A DNA stretch of 17,544 nucleotides from assembly GCA_946886255.1 (NCBI GenBank), contig CAMPIG010000046.1, positions 1 through 17,544 on the forward strand, in the 5' to 3' direction. The stretch comes from an uncultured Cellvibrio sp. Lineage in GTDB: Bacteria; Pseudomonadota; Gammaproteobacteria; Pseudomonadales; Cellvibrionaceae. The position numbers were made by a program, and so were the translations under genes. The notes under the pieces are model-generated. The model did no database searches. It worked only from the letters and a program-made list of their open reading frames with translations, and was not told the origin of the DNA. Below are positions 6,361-15,421 of this stretch, piece by piece; within the stretch, counting starts at the first letter, position 1; each line of letters starts with the position of its first letter.

Positions 6361-7993
6361 ACGCGAATCCTCCTGAGGTTTTCCAGGTCCGACATTCATC
6401 GGTTAACAAGGTCGAATCAATTTCGCTGAACCGGCTTTCGACGGTATGGATCGATACTTCACCTTCAAGCACCAGGCGTAGGCTGTGATACAGAGCTGTC
6501 TCTGCGGCATCACCCCAATTGTGCTCCACGCACAATTCAACCCAGCGCGCATGAAATTCACGCGTGTCATCTGCACGTACCGCCTCTGACATGCGAAGAT
6601 CCGGACGAACAACATCCATGGCCACACGCGTACCGCGAATTCCCCGGTTATTGCACTGTGAACATCCTTCGGGGTTTTGGACGCAGACACGCTCCAGGGA
6701 TGCTTTCAGCATCCGCAGTCGGTCGAACGCTTCTTTGTCTTCGACTGCCGCCGATTGACTCATCGGGATCTTGCAGTGCGGGCACAGACGCGGGAGGCGA
6801 CGCTGGAAAATTAATGCATTGACATTGCTCGCTTGCGTCATCACTTGCTTGGAGATCCCGAGGCCTTCAAGCTTGCTATAGATTCCCAGAGGACTGCCGG
6901 CATGGCCCGTTAGTATCACCCCGTGACCAGACTCCAACATGTGTAAAAACAGACCCGCTGATTCATGACCTCGCACTTCACCGAGAAATAAATAGGTTGG
7001 ATTCATCCGCATGAGCTCTTTGACGTGCTCACTCAATGCCTGCAATTCACCGCCCTTGGATTCGCGCACCGCGTGTTGATGGACACCACGCATCACGTAT
7101 TCAGGCGGGCTTTCCAGAGAACGGATGACGATGTCAGGGCGCGTGCGACTGAGGTTTTCCAGCATGACTTTTACGCTGGTTGTTTTGCCACTGCTCGTTT
7201 GTCCCGCCAAAACAATTGCGCCGGAGTCGCGACGACTGGCACGCTCCAACATACGCGCTTGTTGTAGCGGCAAATTCAAATCATGGATCGAATTAAAACC
7301 GCTCGTCTCACTCATCATGAGCAGACGCAGCGCGAAATCCGTTCCGCCGGGAAACGCAGGTTTGGATTGGTACCGGATGCGCGTGCGGTGTCCGGCCCAC
7401 ACACCATCACCGGCCGCGAATTGCGCGGACCCAAATTTAAATATCGGTTCCTCGACAGTTTCCTGGTCCGCTTTGCTTTGATAAAAACACTGCATCATGC
7501 CCTCGATTTCATCACGCGTGTAATCGCGATACGGCGTGATCATCGTGTCGATATCCAACTCGGCAAGATATTGCGTTTGTGAGCCCTTGCGCGGCGATAT
7601 CATGATGTCGGCCGCACCACGGGTAACGGCTTCCGTAATCAACTCATCGAGGCGCTCACGGTCCTCCTGGGTAATTAAACGATCAGCAGCATCCGTTGTG
7701 GCGAGTGCAGCCTGTTGGTCGTGCAGCAAGGTTAGAATGGATTGCTCGGCATACAGCGGCTTCACCGTGTATTCCAATCGGTGCGCATGTCGCGCCGCCT
7801 CGAAATACGCTTGGGATGGATAACACCCGGGCGCGACCAGCAATAAGCATTCGCGGTTGACGCCACTCACCAGCGCGACTTTTTCGCGCATGAGTGGCTG
7901 GATGGCCAACTCGCCATTGTCACCGGACAACAACCGCCAGTCAGCGGTACCGGCATGCGCCGTCAATTCATCAATTTGCCGTACGCGCTTCAT
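6344..7993 (-). CDS. pilQ: PilQ, type IV pilus assembly ATPase (GspE/PilB/PilT superfamily)
   Basis: Cytosolic hexameric secretion ATPase that powers pilus assembly. In the 549-aa product, Walker A is GQTSSGKTT (264-272), the Asp box region contains RSLESPPEY (291-299), Walker B is LFLGEVRGHES (335-345) and the His box is ILTGHA (360-365). A tetracysteine zinc site follows: CPHC (404-407) and CSQC (444-447), as in GspE-type ATPases. The family's usual GE[IV]RD reads GEVRG here, so the Asp after Arg is replaced by Gly while the catalytic Glu remains. The start ATG overlaps the pilP stop as ATGA. About 250 residues precede the core and carry the N-terminal domain. A single ATPase is present; no separate retraction ATPase is seen, as in R64. 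Confidence 0.94.
   Translation of the reverse strand: MKRVRQIDELTAHAGTADWRLLSGDNGELAIQPLMREKVALVSGVNRECLLLVAPGCYPSQAYFEAARHAHRLEYTVKPLYAEQSILTLLHDQQAALATTDAADRLITQEDRERLDELITEAVTRGAADIMISPRKGSQTQYLAELDIDTMITPYRDYTRDEIEGMMQCFYQSKADQETVEEPIFKFGSAQFAAGDGVWAGHRTRIRYQSKPAFPGGTDFALRLLMMSETSGFNSIHDLNLPLQQARMLERASRRDSGAIVLAGQTSSGKTTSVKVMLENLSRTRPDIVIRSLESPPEYVMRGVHQHAVRESKGGELQALSEHVKELMRMNPTYLFLGEVRGHESAGLFLHMLESGHGVILTGHAGSPLGIYSKLEGLGISKQVMTQASNVNALIFQRRLPRLCPHCKIPMSQSAAVEDKEAFDRLRMLKASLERVCVQNPEGCSQCNNRGIRGTRVAMDVVRPDLRMSEAVRADDTREFHARWVELCVEHNWGDAAETALYHSLRLVLEGEVSIHTVESRFSEIDSTLLTDECRTWKTSGGFACEFSV
6369..6374 (-). promoter_or_regulatory. Ribosome binding site of pilR
   Basis: AGGAGG on the minus strand inside the last codons of pilQ, 8 nt before GTG 6360. 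It decides the start of pilR in favour of this GTG over the upstream ATG at 6399 and implies that pilR translation is coupled to the end of pilQ. Confidence 0.7.
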
Positions 7994-8529
7994 CGCATCA
8001 ATCCTGGCGGCAATTGCATCGCACTGTCACGCAGCGACGTCCCGACCTGGGGAGTTGCTTGTTCGGACACTGCCGACACAGAGGTGAGATACAAGCGACT
8101 TGTTTTACCGTTGCGTTCGACGGTCACGTACTGCGGCGTGACGGATGAGAGTCGGTAGCCACCCGGCAACACATCACCCACGCCATAATCCGTTACGGAA
8201 CCGAGATACAAAATCTCCACGCGATACGAGGTTTTATCCGCACCGAACACGCCGACAAAATAGGGGTCGGGTTCCGCCTGCGGTGGCACAAACGGATCAG
8301 GTCCTGTGGGCACGGGCGTCGGTGCTGGTTGCACGGGCTCTGCAGACGGCTTGGCATTTTCGCGTGCGTAGGTCGCTTGTTCTTCCAGGATTAATTGATC
8401 AACGATACCGGTATGGTCAGCGGTTAACGCGCTACTCACTGGTGGCTCGCCATCAGCAAGAACGCCTTGGGCAATCAGCACAAGAACGAGCATCGTAAAT
8501 CGACTTTTTACGTTACGGTTTAACAACAT
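7990..8529 (-). CDS. pilP: PilP, periplasmic pilus biogenesis protein
   Basis: Small periplasmic connector between inner-membrane components and the secretin. From ATG 8529 the product is 179 aa, with a signal peptide (FTMLVLVLIAQGVLA, likely cut after Ala25; no lipobox), a Glu-rich helical part, a Pro-rich linker (about 62-88, TPVPTGPDPFVPP) and a C-terminal beta domain with YRVEILYLGS, DYGVGDVLPGGYRLSSV and VERNGKTSRLYL. That domain is the pattern of PilP and of the homology region of GspC. The frame is open from 8607, but ATG 8529 follows GAGG and begins a proper signal peptide. It overlaps the pilO end by 17 bp and the pilQ start by 4 bp. Identification rests on domain form plus position between pilO and pilQ. 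Confidence 0.85.
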   Translation of the reverse strand: MLLNRNVKSRFTMLVLVLIAQGVLADGEPPVSSALTADHTGIVDQLILEEQATYARENAKPSAEPVQPAPTPVPTGPDPFVPPQAEPDPYFVGVFGADKTSYRVEILYLGSVTDYGVGDVLPGGYRLSSVTPQYVTVERNGKTSRLYLTSVSAVSEQATPQVGTSLRDSAMQLPPGLMR

Positions 8530-9943
8530 AATCACCCTCGATCCGCCAGGTGGCGGAATAATGGCCGCTATCGCTCCGATGAAATTCGAGCAACAGGGAC
8601 TTACCAAAAAACACGCGTGCGTCCAGCTTTTGCAAACTGCCGATCAGCAATTTCAATCCTTCACCAGAAAGGCGCCAGCTGCCCACCGCAAACTGCCCTA
8701 GCGGTTCAGTAGACGGGGAAACATCAGGAGGCATTTGTGTATTCACACCGATGATGCGCAGTTCAGTTTGGTTCAAGCCGGCGTCGATGTAGGGCACGCT
8801 CGACAGCGCCTGCAGCACGCTCACGTAGTCGACGTAAAATTGGGATTTATCTGGCATGCGTGCAATGGCGTTCGCCACCGCTCGCTCATCGAATTGTGCT
8901 GGTGAGAGATGGGGGATGGTGATGGTTTGTGTCACTTGGCCAGGCGATACAAATTGCATTTCGCCCACGTGACCCATCGTCGCCGACAGACCTCTGAATG
9001 TGCCCACGCCCTGGTTCAACCAGGTCGCCGTGCAGTAAGGCAATTGCGAACCGCATTCCAGGCTGGCTAATCGCCAGCCGCGTGACTCCAGTTTCAGACG
9101 ATCCACGGTACGGGCGAGACGTTGAATCCAGTTGTCGATAGGATGGTTGGCAGCAACGCGATTATATTCTGCAACGATAGTGGCGTTTTCACGCGCAACT
9201 TGGTCGTCCCACATGCGCTGTTGCTCAATTTGCTGCGTGTCACTCCAGTGCCGTTCACCGAACTGCTTGATATCTTCGTAATACGTTAATGCGATCACCA
9301 TCGGTATGACGAGCAGTGCCGCGCGAACGCCGAAACCGTGCCACTGGCGATCGTAGCGCGTGAGTAGCGCAGCATTCTGCACACGCTCAGCCGTAAATAG
9401 ACTCTCCAGGTCTTCTTCGATAACGCGCGCACCCGGTTTCAAATCTCGCCAAAATTCGCCGTCACCCACCAATTCAAATTCCGGAAATGCCATCAACAGC
9501 TCGATGACGATTTGTTTGGTTTTTGCGGCACCGAGGATCATGTCTTTACCGAGGATCGGTATGCCCTGGGACAGTCCCAACAACCAGTAGTGTTCGGCAT
9601 CAATCGCGATAACAATGATGGCGGTGGTGTAGATGCTCGCCGCGACACTGGCAGCGGCTGTTGCACGCGATAGCCGCCGAATATTCGCCGGCACACCAAA
9701 CACCACTTCATCGGCACCGCTGCCATCATCCGCGTGCGACTGCATGAGCACACCGAAGTTGCCTGCCGATTCACGGCAGGCTTGTCGTATACCTGCTTTG
9801 TCAGCAGCACTGGTGACCAGGTACCACTCCACACCAAACACGACCTGGCGGCCGCCGATGCGTTGCAGGTAAGCCACCTTGTGGTCACGTAGCGCCGGGA
9901 TATCTGTCGCCAATCGATCTTTCAATGACGCGAGCATCGGCAT
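8513..9943 (-). CDS. pilO: PilO, inner-membrane pilus biogenesis protein (PilO2 type)
   Basis: A 476-aa bitopic protein of the R64 PilO type: a cytosolic N-terminal half (about 1-200) with an actin-like or PilM-like flavour, one membrane helix (about 203-222, VRAALLVIPMVIALT), and a periplasmic C-terminal half. A Cys pair (297 and 304, CGSQLPYC) probably forms a disulfide in the periplasm. The C-terminus WRLSGEGLKLLIGSLQ is followed by a beta-rich end, TWRIEGDYVV. The ATG at 9943 lies 3 bp after the pilN stop and uses GGAG in the end of pilN as ribosome site. The family call is supported by length, topology and place between secretin and pilP; overall sequence motifs of this family are weak. 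The long cytosolic part could replace a separate PilM-like protein, which is inference. Confidence 0.87.
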   Translation of the reverse strand: MPMLASLKDRLATDIPALRDHKVAYLQRIGGRQVVFGVEWYLVTSAADKAGIRQACRESAGNFGVLMQSHADDGSGADEVVFGVPANIRRLSRATAAASVAASIYTTAIIVIAIDAEHYWLLGLSQGIPILGKDMILGAAKTKQIVIELLMAFPEFELVGDGEFWRDLKPGARVIEEDLESLFTAERVQNAALLTRYDRQWHGFGVRAALLVIPMVIALTYYEDIKQFGERHWSDTQQIEQQRMWDDQVARENATIVAEYNRVAANHPIDNWIQRLARTVDRLKLESRGWRLASLECGSQLPYCTATWLNQGVGTFRGLSATMGHVGEMQFVSPGQVTQTITIPHLSPAQFDERAVANAIARMPDKSQFYVDYVSVLQALSSVPYIDAGLNQTELRIIGVNTQMPPDVSPSTEPLGQFAVGSWRLSGEGLKLLIGSLQKLDARVFFGKSLLLEFHRSDSGHYSATWRIEGDYVVKP

Positions 9944-9946
9944 GTT

Positions 9947-11545
9947 TTACTCCAGGCTCGCGGTCATGATGTACAACAGGTATTCGCGCTCGCGCGATCC
10001 GGATCGATTGCAACCGAACAAGCAACCGAGGTTAGACGCGTTGTCGTATTTGCCAGAACTAAGATCAAACGCGAGCAACACCTGGCTTTCGCCAGATTTC
10101 ATTTCGTATTCCTGGATGACACTTTCTTTCGAGGTTTGCGGTACCTGCGATACCAGTTCGCTATTGATCGGAATCGACTCAAATCCATTCAAGTCCGACT
10201 GATCCAGCATAATGTTGAACACCACACGATTTTTATTAATGACCCTTGTGTAAAAGCTCATGCCAAAACCGACAAACAAATCGGTAATTTCTGACGATTC
10301 GGTTGATCCCACTTGCGAGGTATTGGTGGTGGATGCGCTACTCAAATAGCGAATGAAGTCGCCTTTCGAGATCGAAAATAAACTGTGATTACGCAGCACG
10401 AAGTTTTTCGAGCGCAATACGGACACTTCGCCTTCGGACGCGAGTGCGTCCAGAAAGACCTGACTGCCGTTATAGGCGCTGGTGGGATTGATCGCTTCCG
10501 CGCTGAAGCCCGACAGGCCTCTGGTGGTAATTCGCTGCGTCTGCAGCTGGAACAGGGTTTGTTCCGCTTTTTGGTAGACGGCATCGATGTTCAGGTTAAG
10601 ATCCTGGCCATGGGACTTCTTCACCCGTGCGATCATGAGATGCACGGTCGCGCGCAAGCGTAGGGACTTATTCAGTTGCTCAATGTAATCTCGAATGGCT
10701 GACACAACGATCGGATTGTCCGTCACGGTCACGGCGCCGGTAGCTTCGTTGAACAACACGCGTCCGTGACGAGATGACATCTCCTCGATGACGCGCCGGG
10801 TGTTCTCCCAAAACTTCGGTTCTATCTTCAGGTTCGTCGTGAGGCTTGTCGTGGATGCGTTGTCATCGGTCTGAGCGGATGATGCCGTCGTGCTTTGGCT
10901 TTCTGCCGATCCACCGTCACCGGTTTTGGCGATGACAAAGGTATCCGTCTGGTAGTAATAAAACAGCACGCCATCGCGACGACTGTACGACCAGGAGACA
11001 CCCATCGCTTGTGCGACCTGATCCAGCACTTCCGCGAAGGTGGCGCGTTTCAAATTCAGTCGATAATTCGGTGTGTGGATGTAATCGGACAACTCGCCTG
11101 ACTGACCGGACTGCGACGTCTGCATTTGCGTCGTATCGGGCTGGATTTGATCACCAAAACCCAAACTTAAATCGTTACGAACGAATTCGTTTTTCGGAAT
11201 TAACTCTGGGGCGCGACGAATCTGGATGCCCGTGCGCGCGGTGAGGTACGCGCTCAAATCCTGGAGCGACTTACTATCGCCAAGGATGTAATCATTGCGT
11301 TCCGTCACCAGGCGTTCGGGCAATGCCGAATCCATGACTTCGAGATCCGTTGCTACCCAGTAGCCGTCGGACACGCGCACGTCATAGCGTGCATCACCCA
11401 CACGCATACCGCCGTTGCCAATCGCTTCCTGGTGTTGATCGATAACCGTTTGCGTGCGGGACGTTTCTTGTCGATAGTCGCTGAATGGATGACAGGCGGT
11501 GATGGCGACCATCAATGGCGTGAACAGGAATAGGGGTTTATTCAT
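9947..11545 (-). CDS. pilN: PilN, lipoprotein secretin of the type IVb pilus
   Basis: Outer-membrane channel through which the pilus leaves the cell. From ATG 11545 the product is 532 aa, with a lipoprotein signal (LFLFTPLMVAITAC, lipidated Cys18). An STN-like domain lies at about 155-205 (PNYRLNLKRATFAEVLDQVA, then LFYYYQTDTFVI). A low-complexity Ser/Thr/Asp linker follows (about 209-235). An N-domain typical of secretins comes next (EATGAVTVTDNPIVVSAIRD, then LRATVHLMIARV). The C-terminal secretin part ends with YEMKSGESQVLLAFDL and a two-Cys loop (LGCLFGCN). The longer frame from 11584 overlaps pilL and would bury the signal peptide, so ATG 11545, 4 bp after the pilL stop with GGAG upstream, is chosen. 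Its order (pilL-pilN-pilO) is that of R64 and SPI-7. Confidence 0.93.
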   Translation of the reverse strand: MNKPLFLFTPLMVAITACHPFSDYRQETSRTQTVIDQHQEAIGNGGMRVGDARYDVRVSDGYWVATDLEVMDSALPERLVTERNDYILGDSKSLQDLSAYLTARTGIQIRRAPELIPKNEFVRNDLSLGFGDQIQPDTTQMQTSQSGQSGELSDYIHTPNYRLNLKRATFAEVLDQVAQAMGVSWSYSRRDGVLFYYYQTDTFVIAKTGDGGSAESQSTTASSAQTDDNASTTSLTTNLKIEPKFWENTRRVIEEMSSRHGRVLFNEATGAVTVTDNPIVVSAIRDYIEQLNKSLRLRATVHLMIARVKKSHGQDLNLNIDAVYQKAEQTLFQLQTQRITTRGLSGFSAEAINPTSAYNGSQVFLDALASEGEVSVLRSKNFVLRNHSLFSISKGDFIRYLSSASTTNTSQVGSTESSEITDLFVGFGMSFYTRVINKNRVVFNIMLDQSDLNGFESIPINSELVSQVPQTSKESVIQEYEMKSGESQVLLAFDLSSGKYDNASNLGCLFGCNRSGSREREYLLYIMTASLE

Positions 11546-11549
11546 GCGC

Positions 11550-12809
11550 TTAATCTCCGTAGTGCAACAATTCAACGTACACAATCTTGTTGCGTTCCTT
11601 GAGCGCGATGTCGAAATACAACGGACGCGGTGCGGTCGCGTAGGCTTCTTTCACGCGACGAAGGCATTCAGCGAATTCACACCGAAAGGTTGCACCGGCC
11701 CGGATAGGTACACGTACAAAGTTGCCCGCGTCATCGCGCACATTCCACACCAGGTCGTTATACAAGGCCTGCTTTGCCCACCGGCGCAACGCCATCTCCA
11801 GGTCCTCACCCGGATAGAGGAAAAACACGTTGTCCGGTTGTACAACCGTCGAGTCATTAAGATCGTTAACGGGTGTCGCATTTGCTGGTTTGGCTGCTGC
11901 GCGCGCGCCAGAGGCCACGTGCGGCATTACCTCCGGCGTCGCGACAAGGTCGACATAGGCTCCCTGGCGGTTGACGGATGCCTGGTTCGCGAAGGTATAT
12001 CGCTCATCAATTTTTTCTGCCGGGACACCGCGCTTAATTAATGCGTTAGCAATTTCGCCGGCACGGCGTTTTGCCAAGGCGGCGGTCGCGTGGTTTTCCT
12101 TGGATTGGCTTTCGCCTTTCACAATCAAGCGATCAATCGCTGTTGGGTTCTGTCGAACCAGCGCCGCAATGTCATCCAGTCGTTGCTTTTCTCGCAAGTC
12201 GATTGATGCCGCGTCTGACTTACCAGGCGGGAACGCGACATAGCGCTGTGATAGATCGATGGTGGGCTTCGCCGGTGTTTCAGCTTCTTCTGTCTTGATC
12301 GACGCCAGCAGCCGACGAATGCGGCTGTCATCTTCAAAATTTGGCTGCACATCAAACCAGACTTCCCGGCCGAGTTCGTTGTGTTGCAATGACCAGGCAG
12401 ATCCACCGAGTGCTTTGAGCGCATCCCGCAGCGTTACCGGTCCCATCTGCATGAGTGTCCGGGGTAACGACTGAGACATGAGTATTTTATCGACAGGCTC
12501 GCCGTACTCACCCTTGATGTGCACTAGCCGATAACCGGTGCCATCCAGGAGTTCTTCCAGTGCGTCACCGATCGTTGTCACCGACGGGCTGATTGAAATA
12601 TTGATGATCGCTGATAGCGGATCGACCTGGTCCGCGCGCGGTGCCATGCGCGTCAGCGTGTAGCGATCGGTCTTGATCAATCCCGATGAAGGATCATCGA
12701 CAGCACTGACGGCAAAGGCCATCAGCGGAAAATAAAAAAAGGCGGCGGCTGCCGCCAAAGCACCCTTGATGGGACAAGGGTCGTCGGTCGGAATACGTTT
12801 CGGTGTCAT
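11550..12809 (-). CDS. pilL: PilL of PFGI-1 type with OmpA-like and TcpQ-like domains
   Basis: The first pil gene; the 419-aa product is exported and probably assists the secretin. After a basic N-terminus and a hydrophobic segment (about 17-36) comes the PilL-type domain (about 48-155: RYTLTRMAPRADQVDPLSAI, TIGDALEELLDGTGYRL, SLPRTLMQMGPVTLRDALKA), characteristic of ICE PilL proteins of the PFGI-1 class. A divergent OmpA-like domain follows (about 190-290; LAKRRAGEIANALIKRGVP is its clearest part). A C-terminal TcpQ-like domain ends the protein (about 329-415; FFLYPGEDLEMALRRWAKQA, then LVWNV). ATG 12809 overlaps the topB stop as ATGA and is preferred to 12857, which would put the gene 52 bp into topB. 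Peptidoglycan binding through the OmpA-like part is inferred; its key residues are not all conserved. Confidence 0.87.
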   Translation of the reverse strand: MTPKRIPTDDPCPIKGALAAAAAFFYFPLMAFAVSAVDDPSSGLIKTDRYTLTRMAPRADQVDPLSAIINISISPSVTTIGDALEELLDGTGYRLVHIKGEYGEPVDKILMSQSLPRTLMQMGPVTLRDALKALGGSAWSLQHNELGREVWFDVQPNFEDDSRIRRLLASIKTEEAETPAKPTIDLSQRYVAFPPGKSDAASIDLREKQRLDDIAALVRQNPTAIDRLIVKGESQSKENHATAALAKRRAGEIANALIKRGVPAEKIDERYTFANQASVNRQGAYVDLVATPEVMPHVASGARAAAKPANATPVNDLNDSTVVQPDNVFFLYPGEDLEMALRRWAKQALYNDLVWNVRDDAGNFVRVPIRAGATFRCEFAECLRRVKEAYATAPRPLYFDIALKERNKIVYVELLHYGD

Positions 12810-15115
12810 GTTTGAGAAGCCCATTGGAAAAAACGGCACGTAGGAAATTTGTTGCAACCGAGAAATGCCTTACCGGCGTTTTTGCCTTTCTCGATTGTTT
12901 TTTTGCACAGCAAACCCTTCTGGCAGTCCGGACAACTGTCACCGGCTTTATGTGTTTTCTTATTCGCCCCGGACGTTGTATTTGAGCCGGCACCTACCTC
13001 GTATTTCGGTGAGCCGTCTTTGTCAAAATAGGTTTGTTTACAGGTGGGGTAGCCACTGCACCCGTACCACACGGTCGCGGGTTTCGCGGGCGTTGTTTTG
13101 GTTGCACGTTTGGCTGCAGATACGCGCCGGACGAGCGGTTTGCCGCAGGCGCGGCAGGGGAACTCTGTGGTATCGACGGGCTTCTTCGCCGGTGTATCCG
13201 GCAATTTGAATTGTGGGAGGCCGTTGGCTTTAACCTCGGCGATATGATCCGTGAGCGACTGAATTAAACGTTGGACAAATTCAACCGCGGTGCCACGACC
13301 ATTCTCAATGTCTACCTGCTGCTCATGCCAGAGCGCGGTCATGTCGACGTTCGTGGCATACGCAGGCAAGGTATCGTGGAAATGTCGGCCCAGTGTCGTG
13401 GAAACAATTTTTCCACGCTTCTTTTCGACAAAATTCCGGCCGATGAGCGTGGGCACAAAAGTCGCCCGCGTGGCGGCGGTACCGATCCCGCCGTTCTCAC
13501 CGGCCTTGCCCTTATCTTTTTCTCGAAGCAACCTGGCAATCTCAGGACTTGCATACTTGGCCACGTTGCGCAGATCCAACATCAGCGATCGCATCGTGTA
13601 GTACTTTGGTGGTTTTGTTACACGCTCCAGGATATCGGCTTTCGCACACGACCCCTGATCGCCTACGCGCACGCGTTTTAACGCCTGGAGATTCACCGCA
13701 CGCGAACTGGCATTGTCCTCTCCATCATCCGTTGCGTCTTCACCCGACACATCATTGCCAGCTTCCGAATTGAACAGCGCTGACCAACCCGGATGGGTAA
13801 CAATGGTTCCACCCACGGCGAAGGTATAACCGGCACAATCAATCACCACCGTGGTGACATTCATTTTTTTCAATGGCCAGAATTGCGCAAGATACTGACG
13901 CACAATCATCAGATAGATATTTCGCTCATCGGCCGTCAGCTCCATCACATTTTTCAGATCTTCGGTGGGGATGATCCCGTGATGCACTTTCACGTTCGCG
14001 GAATTGAACGCGCGCGATTTGATTTTTAGATCAACACCCGACAAGGCAACGCGCATGGAATCGTCGACCAGATGCGCGACATTCGAGGTCACCGATGCAA
14101 TGACGTTAGGCGCATCGTCGTGATCCACCTCATTGAGATACCGACAATCACTGCGGTTGTATGTGATTAAATTGTACTTATCACGTAGCGCTTGTGTGAT
14201 GGCCGTGGTCTTGTCTGGATCAATACCGTATTTGCTGGAGACATCCGCCTGCAGCTGGAGCAGGTCGTAGGGCAATGGATGGGGTTCGGTTTCTTCCGTT
14301 GTTTCAGCTGAGATAATATCGGCGGCGTGATTCGTACACTCGCGCTGAACCCGCGCCATCCAATCCCGATCGATCAACCGTCCCTCAGCGTCCACAGGGG
14401 CGTCCTTAGGCACTTTTAATATCGCATCAATGTTGTCAGTGCCAAATGAAAAGTGGCCTCGCAAGAGGAAATAGGGGTGGGGCTTAAAGGTCTCGACCGC
14501 GCGGTCACGTCGGACTATTAACCCCAGGATAGCGGTTTGTACACGTCCAATAGATAGGGTGCCCTTGTACCCCAATGCCTCTGCCATCAGCGTATACAAA
14601 CGGGTCATGTTATAGCCGTAGTACTGGTCACCCACACTGCGTGCCAACGCGCTCTGGGACAGGCCTTGAAACTCGCGATTGTCTTTCAGGTTCGCAAAGG
14701 CCCGCGCAACCATCTTCGGATTATTGTTGGTGATGAGTACCCGTTTGACGGGGAGACGAACACGATAGTATTCCAGGACCTCATCGATGAGCAGCTGGCC
14801 TTCCGCATCGGTGTCGCCGGCATGCACGACCGATGTGGCTTCGCCCAGCAACTCTTTGATGATCTTCAACTGATTAAACTTTCTCGGAATGACTTTATAT
14901 TTCCAGGGCACATGGGCTACCGGAAGATGGTCCAGCACCCACTTCTTGAATTGTTCGTCATAATCTTCAGGATCGCACAACGCCAACGCGTGACCATTGG
15001 TCCAGGTCACCTTGTCTGATCCGCATTGAAAGTAGCCGTGGAATTTTTTCGCATTCCCCAGGGTTTTCGCAATGGCGGTTGCAACCAATTCTTTTTCAGC
15101 AATGACTAAACGCAT
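12806..15115 (-). CDS. topB: DNA topoisomerase III (conjugation-associated, type IA)
   Basis: Type IA topoisomerase that passes single DNA strands and is often carried by conjugative elements. The 769-aa product starts MRLVIAEKELVATAIAKTLG. It shows the TOPRIM acidic triad DTDAE (101-105), SIGRVQTAIL (188-197), the active-site Tyr319 in LITYNRSDCRYL (the usual LITYPRTDS, slightly changed), SRAFNSANVKVHHGIIPTED, and GGIGTAATRATF. An acidic insert (around GNDVSGEDATDDGEDN) occurs in the central part. Two C-terminal zinc ribbons (Cys654/657/686/692 and Cys728/731/754/760) make it longer than the 653-aa E. coli TopB. ATG 15115 overlaps the preceding stop as TGATG; the TTG one codon earlier is less likely. 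The stop overlaps pilL. The genetic link to ssb and pil is a hallmark of SPI-7/PFGI-1-like elements. Confidence 0.96.
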   Translation of the reverse strand: MRLVIAEKELVATAIAKTLGNAKKFHGYFQCGSDKVTWTNGHALALCDPEDYDEQFKKWVLDHLPVAHVPWKYKVIPRKFNQLKIIKELLGEATSVVHAGDTDAEGQLLIDEVLEYYRVRLPVKRVLITNNNPKMVARAFANLKDNREFQGLSQSALARSVGDQYYGYNMTRLYTLMAEALGYKGTLSIGRVQTAILGLIVRRDRAVETFKPHPYFLLRGHFSFGTDNIDAILKVPKDAPVDAEGRLIDRDWMARVQRECTNHAADIISAETTEETEPHPLPYDLLQLQADVSSKYGIDPDKTTAITQALRDKYNLITYNRSDCRYLNEVDHDDAPNVIASVTSNVAHLVDDSMRVALSGVDLKIKSRAFNSANVKVHHGIIPTEDLKNVMELTADERNIYLMIVRQYLAQFWPLKKMNVTTVVIDCAGYTFAVGGTIVTHPGWSALFNSEAGNDVSGEDATDDGEDNASSRAVNLQALKRVRVGDQGSCAKADILERVTKPPKYYTMRSLMLDLRNVAKYASPEIARLLREKDKGKAGENGGIGTAATRATFVPTLIGRNFVEKKRGKIVSTTLGRHFHDTLPAYATNVDMTALWHEQQVDIENGRGTAVEFVQRLIQSLTDHIAEVKANGLPQFKLPDTPAKKPVDTTEFPCRACGKPLVRRVSAAKRATKTTPAKPATVWYGCSGYPTCKQTYFDKDGSPKYEVGAGSNTTSGANKKTHKAGDSCPDCQKGLLCKKTIEKGKNAGKAFLGCNKFPTCRFFQWASQT

Positions 15116-15381
15116 CAATGAATACTCAACATTTTCATGGTCAACTGTGAAGGCATGTAGGCGATGGCCTGTTGCCGTCTGAATCGCACTTTTACATACA
15201 CTGATGTGCCAAATGACACATCGCTGACGACGCCGGCACAGTGGTGCCGTGGTTCATCAGGATCAATCACACACACTTCCTGGTTGATGAGATCGGAGAT
15301 CGCGGCGGCGATCTCTTTCTCACACCGCTGCAATACCTGCAGCGGTGTTTCCCCTTCGGGTTTATCGATTGATTTCGTCAT
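15115..15381 (-). CDS. Small unrecognised protein between ssb and topB
   Basis: An 88-aa soluble protein from ATG 15381, with a helical N-terminal half (PLQVLQRCEKEIAAAISDLI) and a beta-like C-terminal half (VSDVSFGTSVYVKVRFRRQQ). It contains HHCAGV and two further cysteines. No signal peptide or membrane segment is present. The stop overlaps the topB start (TGATG), implying coupled translation and a job alongside topB or ssb in element DNA handling, which is inference. GAGGG lies 9 nt before the ATG. A much stronger site (AGGAGG, 15427-15422) lies upstream with an in-frame ATT at 15414 at ideal distance, so the true N-terminus may be 11 residues longer. No family was recognised. Confidence 0.75.
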   Translation of the reverse strand: MTKSIDKPEGETPLQVLQRCEKEIAAAISDLINQEVCVIDPDEPRHHCAGVVSDVSFGTSVYVKVRFRRQQAIAYMPSQLTMKMLSIH

Positions 15382-15421
15382 CGCGCTGGCCCTCGCGGTT
15401 GAAATCAGATGAATGTCAATG

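Noticed and set aside
6361..6399. Longer N-terminus of PilR from ATG 6399
   Set aside because: It has no ribosome site, while GTG 6360 has AGGAGG at ideal spacing and needs only a 17-bp overlap with pilQ.
8530..8607. Longer N-terminus of PilP from 8607
   Set aside because: It would place the signal peptide inside the protein and is pilO read in another frame; ATG 8529 has its own ribosome site.
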